Shown: positions 48,565 through 57,865, counted from the stretch's first letter. The stretch: 64,000 bases of DNA from Pontibacter liquoris (GCF_022758235.1 NZ_JALEBG010000001.1:2480001-2544000), one strand, 5' to 3'. A program made the numbers and translations. The notes: generated by a model from the sequence alone, not told the origin.

Positions 48565-48807
48565 ATGAAGAACGATAAGAATGCACCTAAAAAAGATATG
48601 CTCAAAAAGGAGGATACGAACAAAACCACGCCCACTGGTGCCAGCGTACCCAATATTCATCCCACCGGAAAGCCGGAGAAAGTAAACGAAGAGGAGCTGA
48701 TGCGTGGGCAGGTAGGCGGTGTGCCGTCGCAGAAAAGCGGCAGCAGGGGCAGCGCCGATGGGCAGGATGGCGGGCAGGATACGGGCAGCAGTGCCGGCAG
48801 CCATTAA
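48565..48807 (+). CDS. Small hydrophilic protein, 80 residues
   Basis: Very hydrophilic: Lys-rich start (MKNDKNAPKKDMLKKEDTNK), then Gly/Ser/Asp-rich end (SRGSADGQDGGQDTGSSAG). No structure is predicted. It is part of the same island as the disordered proteins and follows the third by 65 bases on the same strand. A strong terminator follows. Family not recognised. Confidence 0.6.
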   Translation: MKNDKNAPKKDMLKKEDTNKTTPTGASVPNIHPTGKPEKVNEEELMRGQVGGVPSQKSGSRGSADGQDGGQDTGSSAGSH

Positions 48808-48855
48808 GGTATAACTTTAGCTAATGCGCTCCGATGCCCGGAACGCAAACTGTGT

Positions 48856-48904
48856 ATAAACAGCAAAGGGGGCAGCCATGATGGCTGCCCCCTTTGCTGT
48901 TTAT
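48856..48904. terminator. Strong bidirectional terminator
   Basis: A 24-base perfect stem (ATAAACAGCAAAGGGGGCAG... and complement) with a one-base centre, opening to a small loop. It serves the genes at 48565 (+) and 48927 (-). Confidence 0.9.
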
Positions 48905-48926
48905 AATCTCCGTTGTAAGGAATCTA

Positions 48927-49301
48927 TTAGTTGCCCGTTGTGCCTCCGCCAGTGGTTGTACTGCCTGTAGTACCGGAAGTAGTAGAACCGGCTGTTGTGG
49001 CTGAGGTTGTTGTTCCGGACGTTGTACCACCTGAGGTCGTTCCTCCGGATGTAGTCATACCACCAGTACCGGATGTAGTAGTGCTGCCTGCTGTGGTGCC
49101 GGTTTTAGCAGTGTCAGTACCAGTGGAATCGGTGATGTCGCCATAGCCCGTCAGGTTGTCGGTAGACTCGGGAGCGCTCTCCGTGGTATTCTTATAATTA
49201 TCTTCCGAAGGCATGTCGCCGTTGTTGCCGCCACAAGAAACCAAACCCATGGTTAGGGCCAGGGTGGCTACCGATAAAATTCCTTTGCAGTATCTTTCCA
49301 T
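48927..49301 (-). CDS. Lipoprotein with Ser/Thr/Gly repeat tail
   Basis: A 124-residue lipoprotein. The signal peptide has a lipobox ending at Cys23 (LTMGLVSCGGNNG). The mature part has a short acidic region (DMPSEDNYKNTTESAPESTDNLTGYGD), then about 60 residues almost only S, T, G and A (GTTSGTTTSATTAGSTTSGTTGSTTTGGG). ATG at 49301 is chosen because the signal begins there. The upstream 47 residues of open frame are not signal-like. The repeat-rich tail is probably disordered or glycosylated. The function is unknown. Confidence 0.75.
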   Translation of the reverse strand: MERYCKGILSVATLALTMGLVSCGGNNGDMPSEDNYKNTTESAPESTDNLTGYGDITDSTGTDTAKTGTTAGSTTTSGTGGMTTSGGTTSGGTTSGTTTSATTAGSTTSGTTGSTTTGGGTTGN

Positions 49302-49486
49302 AAAATTCAGTTTAAGTTTGTTCCGTGCATTACGGCGCTCGTTCCTGCCTACTGATTCTAGTATGGCAGCGAAGCCGTACCGGTGTATACGGCCCGACTG
49401 ACCTTTCGCTTTATTATACTTCAAATACCTGGCACAATACAAATATGCTCGGCTGCAAAACTTATAGGTAAGACGGAAGATGATAA

Positions 49487-49732
49487 TTACTGTAGCTCTT
49501 CCTGCTCCATGTACTCCCAGACAGCATCTTCGCTGAGGCCCTTTTTGGCCGCATAGAGCAACATGGTCGTATAAACTGTTATTAAAAGAAAGCTGAGCGG
49601 AATGGAAAAGATAAATGAGAGAATGAGGGTTTTTACCGGATCAGGTTTCACTTTTACCTTGGTAGAGGCATACCAGAAAAATAAAACATTAAATATCCCG
49701 GACAGGGCTATAAAATTAATAGCATCTACCAT
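49487..49732 (-). CDS. Small two-helix membrane protein
   Basis: An 81-residue protein, not recognised. Two hydrophobic segments (AINFIALSGIFNVLFFWYAST and LILSFIFSIPLSFLLITVYTTMLLYAA) are separated by a short basic loop (KVKVKPDPVK), with an acidic tail (GLSEDAVWEYMEQEELQ). ATG at 49732 is preferred. The frame is open from a GTG at 49780. Confidence 0.6.
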   Translation of the reverse strand: MVDAINFIALSGIFNVLFFWYASTKVKVKPDPVKTLILSFIFSIPLSFLLITVYTTMLLYAAKKGLSEDAVWEYMEQEELQ

Positions 49733-49979
49733 TATCGCTAAGTTAAATAATATGATTTTCCCTTGAGTTATTTCCTGCACAACCCTGCCCTGTGCTGCTG
49801 CCAGCGGGCGTATGCAAGTATAAAGACGCTGGCTTTAATGAAAGTAGCTGTTGCAATTTAACGGACGAGTTGCTGAACTGCAAGCATTTATTTCATAATT
49901 TTTCCACTGCTCAGGGGTAGCAGCAACCAGGTGCCGGCAGGCGACTGCGCTGCCCGCCGGCTTCCCTTTAAAGTATAAA

Positions 49980-51002
49980 CTAGGTTTGTATTGGCGATGG
50001 TTCGGCTACTTTCACCAACTGCTTGCCGGTATTTTCGCCGGTAAACAAGCCGAAAAAAGCGTTTGGCAGATTCTCAAACCCTTCGATAATATGCTCCTGG
50101 TACTGCAGCTTCCCTTCCTGCACCCACCGGGCCAGGTCCCGGGTAGCTTCCCCGAAGTGGCTGGCATAGTCGCTAACAATAAACCCCTTCATCAGGGCAC
50201 TTTTTTTCAGCAGCGTTCCTTCCACCCGCGGCCCGACAGGAGGCGTGGTGGCATTGTACGTCGCGATCTGGCCGCAAATAGCAATGCGGGCGAACTTGTT
50301 TATCCGGGCATAAACGCCATCAGAGATCTCCCCTCCCACGTTGTCAAAGTATATGTCCACACCATCCGGACAGGCTTCTGCAATGGCTGCGCCAATGTTG
50401 TGGGTAGTTTTATAGTTAAGAGCAACATCAAAGCCGAGCTCCTCGGTCAGGTAGCGGATCTTCTCATCCGATCCGGCAATACCTACTACCCGGCAGCCAT
50501 TGATTTTTGCCAGCTGGCCCACCACCGTCCCCACGGCCCCGGCCGCACCGGACACCACCACGGTCTCTCCGGCTTTTGGTGCGCCGATCAGAAACAGGCC
50601 GCAGTACGCTGTAAGGCCTGGCATGCCCAGAATACCCAGGTAATAGCTGAGGGGCGCGACCTTTTGGGGTAACTTGTTCAGCCCGGAGCCATCTGAAATG
50701 CAGTAGGTTTGCCAGGGAAGCGTACCCAGTACCACATCGCCTTTTGCAAAGTGCGCGTGCCTGCTTTCCACCACTTCGGCCACCACGCCGCCCGTGATGG
50801 GTTCGCCTACAGCATAAGGTGCTACATACGATTTGGCATCGCTCATGCGTCCGCGCATGTAGGGGTCCACCGAAATATATAAGGCTTTCAGCAGCAACTC
50901 TCCCTCTTGCGGCGATGGCATTTGCTGCGCATCAAATGCAAAGTTTTCTAAGGTGGGCATACCTTTGGGCCGGCTTGCCAATCGTATAATTTTTGCTTCC
51001 AT
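49980..51002 (-). CDS. CurA-like NADPH-dependent oxidoreductase (MDR superfamily)
   Basis: A 340-residue zinc-independent medium-chain reductase. Signatures are SRPKGMPTLENF, YISVDPYMRGRM, the nucleotide-binding stretch VSGAAGAVGTVVGQLAKINGCRVVGIAGSDEKI, DIYFDNVGGEI and the end ENLPNAFFGLFTGENTGKQLVKV. This is the CurA / leukotriene B4 12-hydroxydehydrogenase branch, which reduces enone double bonds. ATG at 51002 is chosen. The ORF is open to 51053 but the family begins at MEAKIIRLASRP. Physiological substrate is unknown. Confidence 0.9.
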   Translation of the reverse strand: MEAKIIRLASRPKGMPTLENFAFDAQQMPSPQEGELLLKALYISVDPYMRGRMSDAKSYVAPYAVGEPITGGVVAEVVESRHAHFAKGDVVLGTLPWQTYCISDGSGLNKLPQKVAPLSYYLGILGMPGLTAYCGLFLIGAPKAGETVVVSGAAGAVGTVVGQLAKINGCRVVGIAGSDEKIRYLTEELGFDVALNYKTTHNIGAAIAEACPDGVDIYFDNVGGEISDGVYARINKFARIAICGQIATYNATTPPVGPRVEGTLLKKSALMKGFIVSDYASHFGEATRDLARWVQEGKLQYQEHIIEGFENLPNAFFGLFTGENTGKQLVKVAEPSPIQT

Positions 51003-51218
51003 CGTGTTTCCAGTCAAAGTATAGTTTACGTGTACCGGCGGGCATAGGAGCATTTCTTTGAACTTTTACATTGATATGAGCCCGGAAAGAGCCAGGCGCG
51101 CTGGAATTATGAACAAAAATCTTCTGTTTAAAGTAGTTGTTATTTATATATATTACTTTTATTGTACTAAAAGAAAATTCCTCCTTTAAGCATACCTCTC
51201 TCTGAAACACAAACAACT

Positions 51219-52523
51219 ATGCGGCAAACCCTTACTATCATTACATTTATCTTCTTACTCCCTTTGCTGGCAGCGGCACAATCAAACTTCCGCCCGGGCC
51301 TGGTTGTTACCACGCAGGGCGATACGCTGCGCGGCTACATCGACTACCGGGAGTGGCGCAACAGCCCGGAAACCATTACCTTCAGGACCACGCCAGACGC
51401 AGGCACCGCACAGCAGCTCACGCCCGAAAACAGCCGCTACCTGGAGGTGAGTGGCCTGGAAGCATACCAGCAGTATCATGGCCCCATAAGTATGGACCAG
51501 ATCCAGTATAACCACCTGACGGTGGGCCCGGATACCAGCAGACTTACAGCCACCGTATTTATGAAAGTAGTTTCAACCGGAAAGAACCTGCGCCTCCTCT
51601 CATATACAGATAACATCAAAACCCGCTTTTTTTTGGCGGAAAGGCCCCAAGGCCAAGTATACGAACTGGGTTACCGGAAATACTTTGTGAACACAAACCA
51701 AGGTAGGAAAGTGAATACCCTAAATCTTTATGCCGGGCAGCTGGTGCTTGCCGCTGCCAAGTATGGGCCGGTTTCAGAGGAACTGAAGCAGCAGATTTTC
51801 GGGGCAGATTATTCCACCGCTGCTTTGGCCGCGGTAGTAGCTGCCATTAACGGTGCGCAGAAACCTGTAAGTGAGAAAGCCGGCTCCCGACCTTCCTCCC
51901 TCCGGTTTTTTGTAGGCGCAGGTCTGACAGCAAGCAATGCCCGATTTAAAGGTGCTGAGGTGATGGCAGCAAGCGGTGGCCCGCAAACTACGCTTGCCCC
52001 TACGCTTATACTGGGCTTTGATAAGTTTGCAAACCCTAATACCAGGCGCCTATTCTTCCGGGCAGAGCTATCCTATACAGCTCCCTCACACTTTGATTTT
52101 TATGCCCGCGAGCACAGGTACGGAAGTACGCTAAGCTACTATGATCACAACTACAGCTTTTCACAGCAGACGCTGTCCGCCAGCCCGCAGGTCATGTATC
52201 ATCTTTACGCCAAAGGCAACATCAGATTCTATGCAGGCGTGGGTGCAGGCTTCAATTTAAGCGCTTATGCCGGGAACGAATACAAGATAACGTACATCAT
52301 CAACGCAGAGCAGGGAGTTGCCCTGGCACCGGATAAAACACCGGACTATGCCTCTTTTAATACCTTGTGGATGAATTTTTCAGCGAAAGCCGGCCTTGTT
52401 TTGTTCGACAGAGCGGAAGTAGCCTTTGCTTATGCGCCACCGGTTCCCATCGCCCATTCAGCTAACTATACGCTAATGGAATCGTGCTTACAGGTGGGCT
52501 TTCGTTATTACCTAACCAGGTAA
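51219..52523 (+). CDS. Exported beta-barrel-type protein, unknown function
   Basis: A 434-residue exported protein. The signal peptide (about 1-20, before Q) precedes an N-terminal domain common in Bacteroidota (PGLVVTTQGDTLRGYIDYREWRNSPETITFR). A middle hinge is followed by a C-terminal half patterned like an outer-membrane beta-barrel (alternating aromatic strands: FRAELSYTAPSHFDFY, MYHLYAKGNIRFYAGVGAGFNL, CLQVGFRYYL). The final aromatic-rich strand fits barrel assembly. The gene ends 30 bases before the SGNH hydrolase, so both are likely one operon. Confidence 0.75.
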   Translation: MRQTLTIITFIFLLPLLAAAQSNFRPGLVVTTQGDTLRGYIDYREWRNSPETITFRTTPDAGTAQQLTPENSRYLEVSGLEAYQQYHGPISMDQIQYNHLTVGPDTSRLTATVFMKVVSTGKNLRLLSYTDNIKTRFFLAERPQGQVYELGYRKYFVNTNQGRKVNTLNLYAGQLVLAAAKYGPVSEELKQQIFGADYSTAALAAVVAAINGAQKPVSEKAGSRPSSLRFFVGAGLTASNARFKGAEVMAASGGPQTTLAPTLILGFDKFANPNTRRLFFRAELSYTAPSHFDFYAREHRYGSTLSYYDHNYSFSQQTLSASPQVMYHLYAKGNIRFYAGVGAGFNLSAYAGNEYKITYIINAEQGVALAPDKTPDYASFNTLWMNFSAKAGLVLFDRAEVAFAYAPPVPIAHSANYTLMESCLQVGFRYYLTR

Positions 52524-52553
52524 AATGTATCTTGCCCGGAGATTTATACTCTT

Positions 52554-53684
52554 ATGATGCAGACACTACCAACTTTAAAAAAGGTCACCACTACTGCCCT
52601 GGTGCTGCTGGGGCTGCTAACAGCCAGCTGTAAAACAACGCCGGCCACGCAAAGCCCTGCGCAAGGCGCGCTGGTCAGCGCCCAGGACAGCCACATTGCC
52701 TACCAGGGCCGCATCGGGCACGCCGGGCCGGATGCAGCCGAACTGTACTGGTCGGGGACTACGATCCGCCTCAATTTTGAGGGCACCACGGTGAAAGCGT
52801 GGCTCAAAGATGAAAGCGGAGATAACTACTATAATGTGATCGTGGACGGTGACAGCCTGCACCTGCTGCGGCCGGACACAACCCGCAGGGCGTATACCTT
52901 AACATATAATCTACCCGAAGGGAAACATACGCTCGAGCTCTTTAAGCGCACGGAATACGACCGGGGCAAAACCCAATTTTATGGGTTTGAGCTGGGCAGC
53001 GATACCAAGTTACTGCCGCCACCGGCACCTCAGAAAAGACGAATCGAGTTCTATGGCAACTCCATTACGGCCGGCTATGCCGTGGAAGATAATTCCGGCA
53101 AAGACCAGCCCGACAGCACCTACACCAACCACTACCTGAGCTATGCGGCCCTGACAGCCCGCCATTTTAGTGCGGCCTCTCACGTCATCTGCAAAAGCGG
53201 CATTGGGGTGATGGTGAGCTGGTTTCCGTATACCATGCCCGAGATCTTCGACCGCCTGAATCCGGCCCTTCCGGAAAGCAAATGGGACTTCACAAAGTAT
53301 AAACCCGATATAGTGGTCATTAACCTGTTGCAAAACGACTCGTGGCTGGTAAAGCGGCCGGAGCATGATGAGTTTAAACGAGTGTTTGGCACCACGCCGC
53401 CTTCGCAGGAATTTATCGTCAATGCTTACCGCTCCTTTGTGCAGCAGATCCGGGCCAAATACCCGGATGCGCAGATCATCTGTATGCTGGGCAATATGGA
53501 TATTACCAGAGAAGGCTCACCCTGGCCCGGGTATGTACAGCAGGCGGTAGCAGGTATGCACGATACGAAGATCCATACCTTGGTGGTGCCCTACAAAAAC
53601 ACGCCGGGGCACCCCGACCGACAGGAACAACAGCAACTCGCCAACAGCCTCATCCGCTTTATAGAAAGTAATATAAGCTGGTAG
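52554..53684 (+). CDS. SGNH/GDSL hydrolase lipoprotein, CE2-type esterase
   Basis: A 376-residue exported esterase. The lipoprotein signal ends at Cys26 (LLGLLTASCKTTPA). A beta-sandwich domain (IAYQGRIGHAGPDAAELYWSGTTIRLNFEGTTVKAWL) is followed by the SGNH domain: block I RIEFYGNSITAGYAV with the nucleophile Ser, block III-type motifs (VVINLLQNDSW) and the C-terminal His of GHPDRQEQQQLANSLIRFI. This two-domain order matches CE2 acetyl-xylan/glucomannan esterases. It would deacetylate a polysaccharide at the cell surface, though no other polysaccharide-use genes are nearby. Confidence 0.85.
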   Translation: MMQTLPTLKKVTTTALVLLGLLTASCKTTPATQSPAQGALVSAQDSHIAYQGRIGHAGPDAAELYWSGTTIRLNFEGTTVKAWLKDESGDNYYNVIVDGDSLHLLRPDTTRRAYTLTYNLPEGKHTLELFKRTEYDRGKTQFYGFELGSDTKLLPPPAPQKRRIEFYGNSITAGYAVEDNSGKDQPDSTYTNHYLSYAALTARHFSAASHVICKSGIGVMVSWFPYTMPEIFDRLNPALPESKWDFTKYKPDIVVINLLQNDSWLVKRPEHDEFKRVFGTTPPSQEFIVNAYRSFVQQIRAKYPDAQIICMLGNMDITREGSPWPGYVQQAVAGMHDTKIHTLVVPYKNTPGHPDRQEQQQLANSLIRFIESNISW

Positions 53685-53698
53685 GTGCCACCTGCCAT

Positions 53699-53737
53699 AA
53701 AAAAAGCGGCTCCCTTACCCGGGAGCCGCTTTTTTTA
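53699..53737. terminator. Bidirectional terminator
   Basis: Sixteen-base stem AAAAAAAGCGGCTCCC / GGGAGCCGCTTTTTTT with a six-base loop. It closes the SGNH hydrolase (+) and alaA (-). Confidence 0.93.
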
Positions 53738-53758
53738 ACCAACAAGTATAAATGCTGT

Positions 53759-54994
53759 TTACGCCAAAGCCAGTGGTTGTGGTATACTTTGCTGATACGT
53801 TGTCAGGAAGGTTGCCAGTTTGTCCATGGTATGGGCCAGCTGGTTTGCCTCCGGCAGGTATACGATGCGGAAATGGTCGGGCTGCTGCCAGTTAAAGCCG
53901 CTGCCCTGCACCAGCAGCACGTGTTGTTCGCGCAGAAAATCCAACACCAGTGCCTGGTCATCCTGAATGTTATACTTGCGCACATCAATTTTAGGGAACA
54001 GGTAAAATGCGCCTTTGGGCTTCACGCAGCTTATACCCGGTATGGCTGTGAGTTTCTCGTAGCAGAGATCGCGCTGCATCCGCAGCCGGCCGGTGGGCAG
54101 CACCAGTCCCTGCATGGTGTGGTCGCTCTCCAATGCTGTTTTAATGGCGTATTGGGCTGGCACATTGCTGCACACGCGCAGGCTGGCCAGCGTATTAAGG
54201 CCATCCAGGTAAGCAGCTGCTTTGGCACGGGCGCCACTCACCACCATCCAACCGGCCCTGAAACCCGCTGCCAGGTAGTTCTTGGAAAGCCCGCTAAAGG
54301 TTACGGTCAGCACCTTGTCCGAGAAACTACCCGTGGCATGGTGCACCGCCTCGTCATACAGGATCTTATCGTAGATCTCATCCGAAAAAAGCACCAGTTC
54401 ATGCTCTTCGGCCAGTTGCACCAGCTGCTGCAGTACCTCGCGGCTATACACCGCGCCGGTCGGGTTGTTGGGGTTGATGATCACCAGCGCCCGTGTGCGG
54501 GATGTGATCTTGCTTCTGATGTCTGCCAGGTCCGGGTTCCAGTCTGCTTCCTCATCGCAAAGGTAATGCACGGCCTTGCCACCCGAAAAGCGCACAGCTG
54601 CTGTCCAGAGCGGGTAATCGGGGGTGGGCACCAGCACCTCGTCCCCGTCGTTGAGCAGCGCCTGCACCGCATGCAGGATCAGCTCACTTACGCCGTTACC
54701 AATAAAAATATCATCGGTGTGGACGCCCAAAAGGCCCTTACCCTGGTAATATACCTGCAGTGCCTGACGCGCTTCGAGCAGGCCTTTATGATCGGAGTAG
54801 CCCTGGGCCAGCGTTAAATGCTGCACCAGCTGCGCCACCAATTCCGGGGCGGCATGAAAGCCGAAGGGAGCCGGGTTCCCGATGTTCAGTTTGGTAATCG
54901 TATGCCCTTGCTGCTCCAGGGCTTTTGCCTGCTCATAAACGGGCCCGCATAGTTCGTAATGAACACTATCCAGGCGTGTGCTGCGCTGTATCAT
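53759..54994 (-). CDS. alaA: AlaA-like alanine aminotransferase
   Basis: A 411-residue pyridoxal-phosphate enzyme making alanine from pyruvate and glutamate. It resembles E. coli AlaA throughout (YELCGPVYEQAKALEQQGH, KLNIGNPAPFGFHA, VLVPTPDYPLWTAAV, GKAVHYLCDEEADWNPDL, IINPNNPTGAVYS, FSDEIYDKILYDEA). The cofactor lysine is in FSGLSKNYLAAGFRAGWM. ATG at 54994 is chosen. The open extension to 55123 has no counterpart in the family. It is divergent from efp with a -7 box TACTTTTG at 55013-55020. Confidence 0.93.
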   Translation of the reverse strand: MIQRSTRLDSVHYELCGPVYEQAKALEQQGHTITKLNIGNPAPFGFHAAPELVAQLVQHLTLAQGYSDHKGLLEARQALQVYYQGKGLLGVHTDDIFIGNGVSELILHAVQALLNDGDEVLVPTPDYPLWTAAVRFSGGKAVHYLCDEEADWNPDLADIRSKITSRTRALVIINPNNPTGAVYSREVLQQLVQLAEEHELVLFSDEIYDKILYDEAVHHATGSFSDKVLTVTFSGLSKNYLAAGFRAGWMVVSGARAKAAAYLDGLNTLASLRVCSNVPAQYAIKTALESDHTMQGLVLPTGRLRMQRDLCYEKLTAIPGISCVKPKGAFYLFPKIDVRKYNIQDDQALVLDFLREQHVLLVQGSGFNWQQPDHFRIVYLPEANQLAHTMDKLATFLTTYQQSIPQPLALA

Positions 54995-55012
54995 ATGCTG
55001 AAAAAAATTTAT

Positions 55013-55020
55013 CAAAAGTA
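55013..55020 (-). promoter_or_regulatory. Putative alaA promoter, -7 box
   Basis: TACTTTTG on the minus strand, an exact fit to TAnnTTTG, 18 bases before the alaA ATG. No good -33 box. Confidence 0.45.
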
Positions 55021-55198
55021 ATGTTTTGCCCCGATTATAGTAGAATGCTTTGGCCCCGAACAAAAAAATTGCCAACCGCATTCCCGCAACAGCTAACCGG
55101 GCCAAAACCTTTTCCGGGCGCAACGACTAAAACAGAAGGATGAAGTGCCCGATGCACGCGATTCGGAACCCCTATAAGGAGTTTTTCAGGAGAATAAC

Positions 55199-55206
55199 TA
55201 CCTTTG
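55199..55206 (+). promoter_or_regulatory. Putative efp promoter, -7 box
   Basis: TACCTTTG, an exact fit to TAnnTTTG, about 68 bases before the efp ATG. No clear -33 TTTG. Confidence 0.4.
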
Positions 55207-55273
55207 TTTTGCAACACACGAAAAACAGCTTTACTTTTACTCCCTTAATCAAAATTTAGCAACAGATTATTGT

Positions 55274-55837
55274 ATGGCAAACACCGCTGATATTAGGAAC
55301 GGATTGTGTATGGAGTTCAACAACGACCTGTACGTTGTGATCGATTTCCAGCACGTAAAGCCAGGAAAAGGCCCTGCCTTTGTTAGAACAAAACTCCGAA
55401 ACATAAAGACGGGCAAGGTAATCGACAACACCTTTTCTGCCGGACATAAGATCACGACTGCCCGGGTGGAACAGCGTCCGCACCAGTTCATTTATAAGGA
55501 TGACCTGGGCTACAACTTCATGGACATGAACACTTTTGAGCAGGTGACGCTGGAAGATGCCATGGTTCCTTTTGCGGACCTGATGAAAGAAGGCCAGGAA
55601 GTAACCATCCTGTTTCATGCCGAAACCGAGACACCGCTGACCTGCGAGATACCTCCTTTTGTTGAACTGACCATTACGTATACCGAGCCGGGCTTAAAGG
55701 GCGATACTGCTACCAACGCCTCCAAGCCGGCTATAGTAGAGACTGGCGCTACCATCCAGGTGCCTTTGTTCATTGGCCAGGACGAAAAAATCAAAGTAGA
55801 CACTCGTACTTATTCATACGCTGAGAGAGTAAAATAA
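55274..55837 (+). CDS. efp: Efp, elongation factor P
   Basis: A 187-residue translation factor that rescues ribosomes stalled at poly-proline. It has three beta-barrel domains. The domain I loop has Lys32 at its tip (VKPGKGPAFVRTK), the residue modified in many bacteria. The EpmA-type partner is not in the window. The C-terminal domain ends with KVDTRTYSYAERVK. First gene of an efp-accB-accC operon (3 bases to accB), an arrangement known in several phyla. Confidence 0.97.
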   Translation: MANTADIRNGLCMEFNNDLYVVIDFQHVKPGKGPAFVRTKLRNIKTGKVIDNTFSAGHKITTARVEQRPHQFIYKDDLGYNFMDMNTFEQVTLEDAMVPFADLMKEGQEVTILFHAETETPLTCEIPPFVELTITYTEPGLKGDTATNASKPAIVETGATIQVPLFIGQDEKIKVDTRTYSYAERVK

Positions 55838-55840
55838 CCC

Positions 55841-56332
55841 ATGAAAGCTAAAGAAATCCAGGATCTGATCGACTTTATCGCCAAGTCTGGCCTTAACAAA
55901 GTCAACATCGAAACAGAAGAGTTTAAAATTTCGGTGCAGCGCGAGCCTAACCAGAAAGTGAAGTATGTAAGCGAGCCAGCACCGGCAGCCGCAGCTCCAG
56001 CCGCTGCGCCCGCACCACTGCCTCACCCGGCAGCAGCTGCTACGCCTGCGCCAGCCCCTGCTGCTGCGCCCGCCGCTTCTGACGACAGCAAGTATATTGC
56101 CATCAAAGCGCCGATGATCGGAACGTTTTACCGCGCTTCCAGCCCGGAATCGCCTATTTTTGTGAACGTAGGCGATGAGGTGAAAAAAGGCCAGGTGATC
56201 TGCATCATCGAAGCCATGAAACTCTTCAATGAGATCGAGTCGGAAGTATCCGGCAGAATTGTAAAAGTGCTGGTAGACAATGCCAGCCCTGTCGAGTACG
56301 ATCAGCCCCTGTTTCTGGTAGATCCTAGCTAA
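55841..56332 (+). CDS. accB: AccB, biotin carboxyl carrier protein of acetyl-CoA carboxylase
   Basis: A 163-residue carrier. An N-terminal helical domain (about 1-35, [25 protein letters not shown] start) is followed by a long Ala/Pro linker (about 45-80) and the biotinyl domain with the biotin-accepting Lys127 in [15 protein letters not shown]. It carries carboxylate from AccC to the carboxyltransferase for fatty-acid synthesis. Translationally linked to efp (3-base gap). An unusual AT-rich inverted repeat lies between it and accC. Confidence 0.96.
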   Translation: MKAKEIQDLIDFIAKSGLNKVNIETEEFKISVQREPNQKVKYVSEPAPAAAAPAAAPAPLPHPAAAATPAPAPAAAPAASDDSKYIAIKAPMIGTFYRASSPESPIFVNVGDEVKKGQVICIIEAMKLFNEIESEVSGRIVKVLVDNASPVEYDQPLFLVDPS

Positions 56333-56333
56333 T

Positions 56334-56452
56334 TTTCCAATTTGAAAATTTGGAAGTGCGAAAATTTGGAGATGGAGATGGTCTTATAAACGTCTCCATT
56401 TTCATTATTCATACTTTTCAAATCTGCAAATCTTCAAATCTCCAAATCTGAA
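56334..56452. repeat. AT-rich inverted repeat between accB and accC
   Basis: Left arm about 56334-56370 (CCAATTTGAAAATTTGGAAG-type) and right arm about 56416-56452 (TTCAAATCTGCAAATCTTC-type, 8-9-base units CAAATCTNN) are rough reverse complements. A smaller inner hairpin ATGGAGA (56372-56378) / TCTCCAT (56393-56399) lies between. It has no ORF. It fills the only long gap (123 bases) inside an otherwise compact operon. Confidence 0.65.
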
Positions 56453-56455
56453 ACC

Positions 56456-57799
56456 ATGTTTAAGAAGATATTGATCGCCAACCGAGGCGAAATAGCATTG
56501 CGCATTATCCGTACGTGCAAGGAGATGGGCATTAAGACGGTAGCCGTATACTCTACGGCCGACAAAGAGAGCCTGCACGTGCGCTTTGCCGATGAGGCAG
56601 TTTGCATCGGGCCTCCCCCCAGTGCGCAGTCGTACCTGAACATTCCCAACATCATTGCGGCCGCCGAGATCACCAACGCCGACGCCATTCACCCGGGCTA
56701 CGGCTTTTTGTCTGAGAATGCCGAGTTTTCGCGCATCTGCGCCGAAAACAACATCAAATTCATCGGTGCCACGCCCGAGATGATCAACTCCATGGGCGAT
56801 AAGGCATCGGCCAAGGCTACGATGAAAAAAGCCGGTGTACCAACCATTCCGGGTTCCGAGGGACTGCTGAAGAACATGGAGGAAGGTATAAAGCTGGCTC
56901 AGAAAGTGAAGTACCCGGTTATACTTAAAGCAACAGCAGGTGGCGGTGGCCGCGGCATGCGCATTGTGCGCAACGATTCTGAGTTTGAGAAAGCCTGGAA
57001 CGATGCCCGCACCGAGGCCAAAGCCGCTTTCGGAAACGACGGCATTTACCTGGAAAAGTTTGTAGAAGAGCCACGCCACATCGAGATACAGCTCATCGGT
57101 GACCAGCACGGACACGTAGCGCACCTTTCGGAGCGCGACTGCTCCATTCAGCGCCGCCACCAGAAACTGGTAGAAGAAACGCCTTCGCCGTTTATTACCG
57201 ACAAGCTGCGTGATAAAATGGGCGAAGCCGCCATTGCCGGCGCCAAAGCCATCAATTACGAAGGCGTGGGTACAATCGAGTTCCTGGTAGACAAGAACCG
57301 CGACTTCTACTTTATGGAGATGAACACGCGTATCCAGGTAGAGCACCCGATCACGGAAGAGGTAATTGATTACGACCTGATCAAAGAGCAGATAAAGGTA
57401 GCCGCCGGCGAGAAGATCTCAGGCAAGAACTACTATCCGAAGATGCACGCCATCGAGTGCCGAATCAATGCTGAAGACCCCAAGAACGGCTTCCGTCCGT
57501 CGCCGGGCAAGATCACGACGCTGCATGTGCCGGGTGGCCATGGTGTTCGCGTCGATTCGCACGTTTACTCTGGCTATACTATCCCGCCGAACTACGACTC
57601 GATGATCGCAAAGCTTATCGTAACGGCCCAGACGCGGGAAGAGGCTTTGGTGAAAATGAAGCGCGCCCTGAGCGAGTTCGTGATCGAAGGGGTGAAAACC
57701 ACCGTGCCTTTCCACCTGAAGCTGATGGATGATACTGGTTTCAAGGAAGGAAACTTCACCACAGCTTACCTCGAGAATTTTGATTTTGATGCTTTGTAG
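56456..57799 (+). CDS. accC: AccC, biotin carboxylase subunit of acetyl-CoA carboxylase
   Basis: A 447-residue ATP-grasp enzyme that carboxylates biotin on AccB using bicarbonate and ATP. It shows the N-terminal [38 protein letters not shown], the glycine-rich [14 protein letters not shown] loop, [19 protein letters not shown] and [16 protein letters not shown]. Length matches the family. The ATG at 56456 directly follows the AT-rich repeat. The carboxyltransferase genes (accA/D) are not in the window. Confidence 0.97.
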   Translation: MFKKILIANRGEIALRIIRTCKEMGIKTVAVYSTADKESLHVRFADEAVCIGPPPSAQSYLNIPNIIAAAEITNADAIHPGYGFLSENAEFSRICAENNIKFIGATPEMINSMGDKASAKATMKKAGVPTIPGSEGLLKNMEEGIKLAQKVKYPVILKATAGGGGRGMRIVRNDSEFEKAWNDARTEAKAAFGNDGIYLEKFVEEPRHIEIQLIGDQHGHVAHLSERDCSIQRRHQKLVEETPSPFITDKLRDKMGEAAIAGAKAINYEGVGTIEFLVDKNRDFYFMEMNTRIQVEHPITEEVIDYDLIKEQIKVAAGEKISGKNYYPKMHAIECRINAEDPKNGFRPSPGKITTLHVPGGHGVRVDSHVYSGYTIPPNYDSMIAKLIVTAQTREEALVKMKRALSEFVIEGVKTTVPFHLKLMDDTGFKEGNFTTAYLENFDFDAL

Positions 57800-57820
57800 C
57801 AGCAATATATTTCCTTTTAT

Positions 57821-57865
57821 AAAAGAAAACCCGCAGCCACTACCCGGCTGCGGGTTTTCTTTTAT
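57821..57865. terminator. Terminator of the efp-accB-accC operon
   Basis: Eighteen-base stem AAAAGAAAACCCGCAGCC / GGCTGCGGGTTTTCTTTT, seven-base loop, 22 bases past the stop. Confidence 0.93.
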
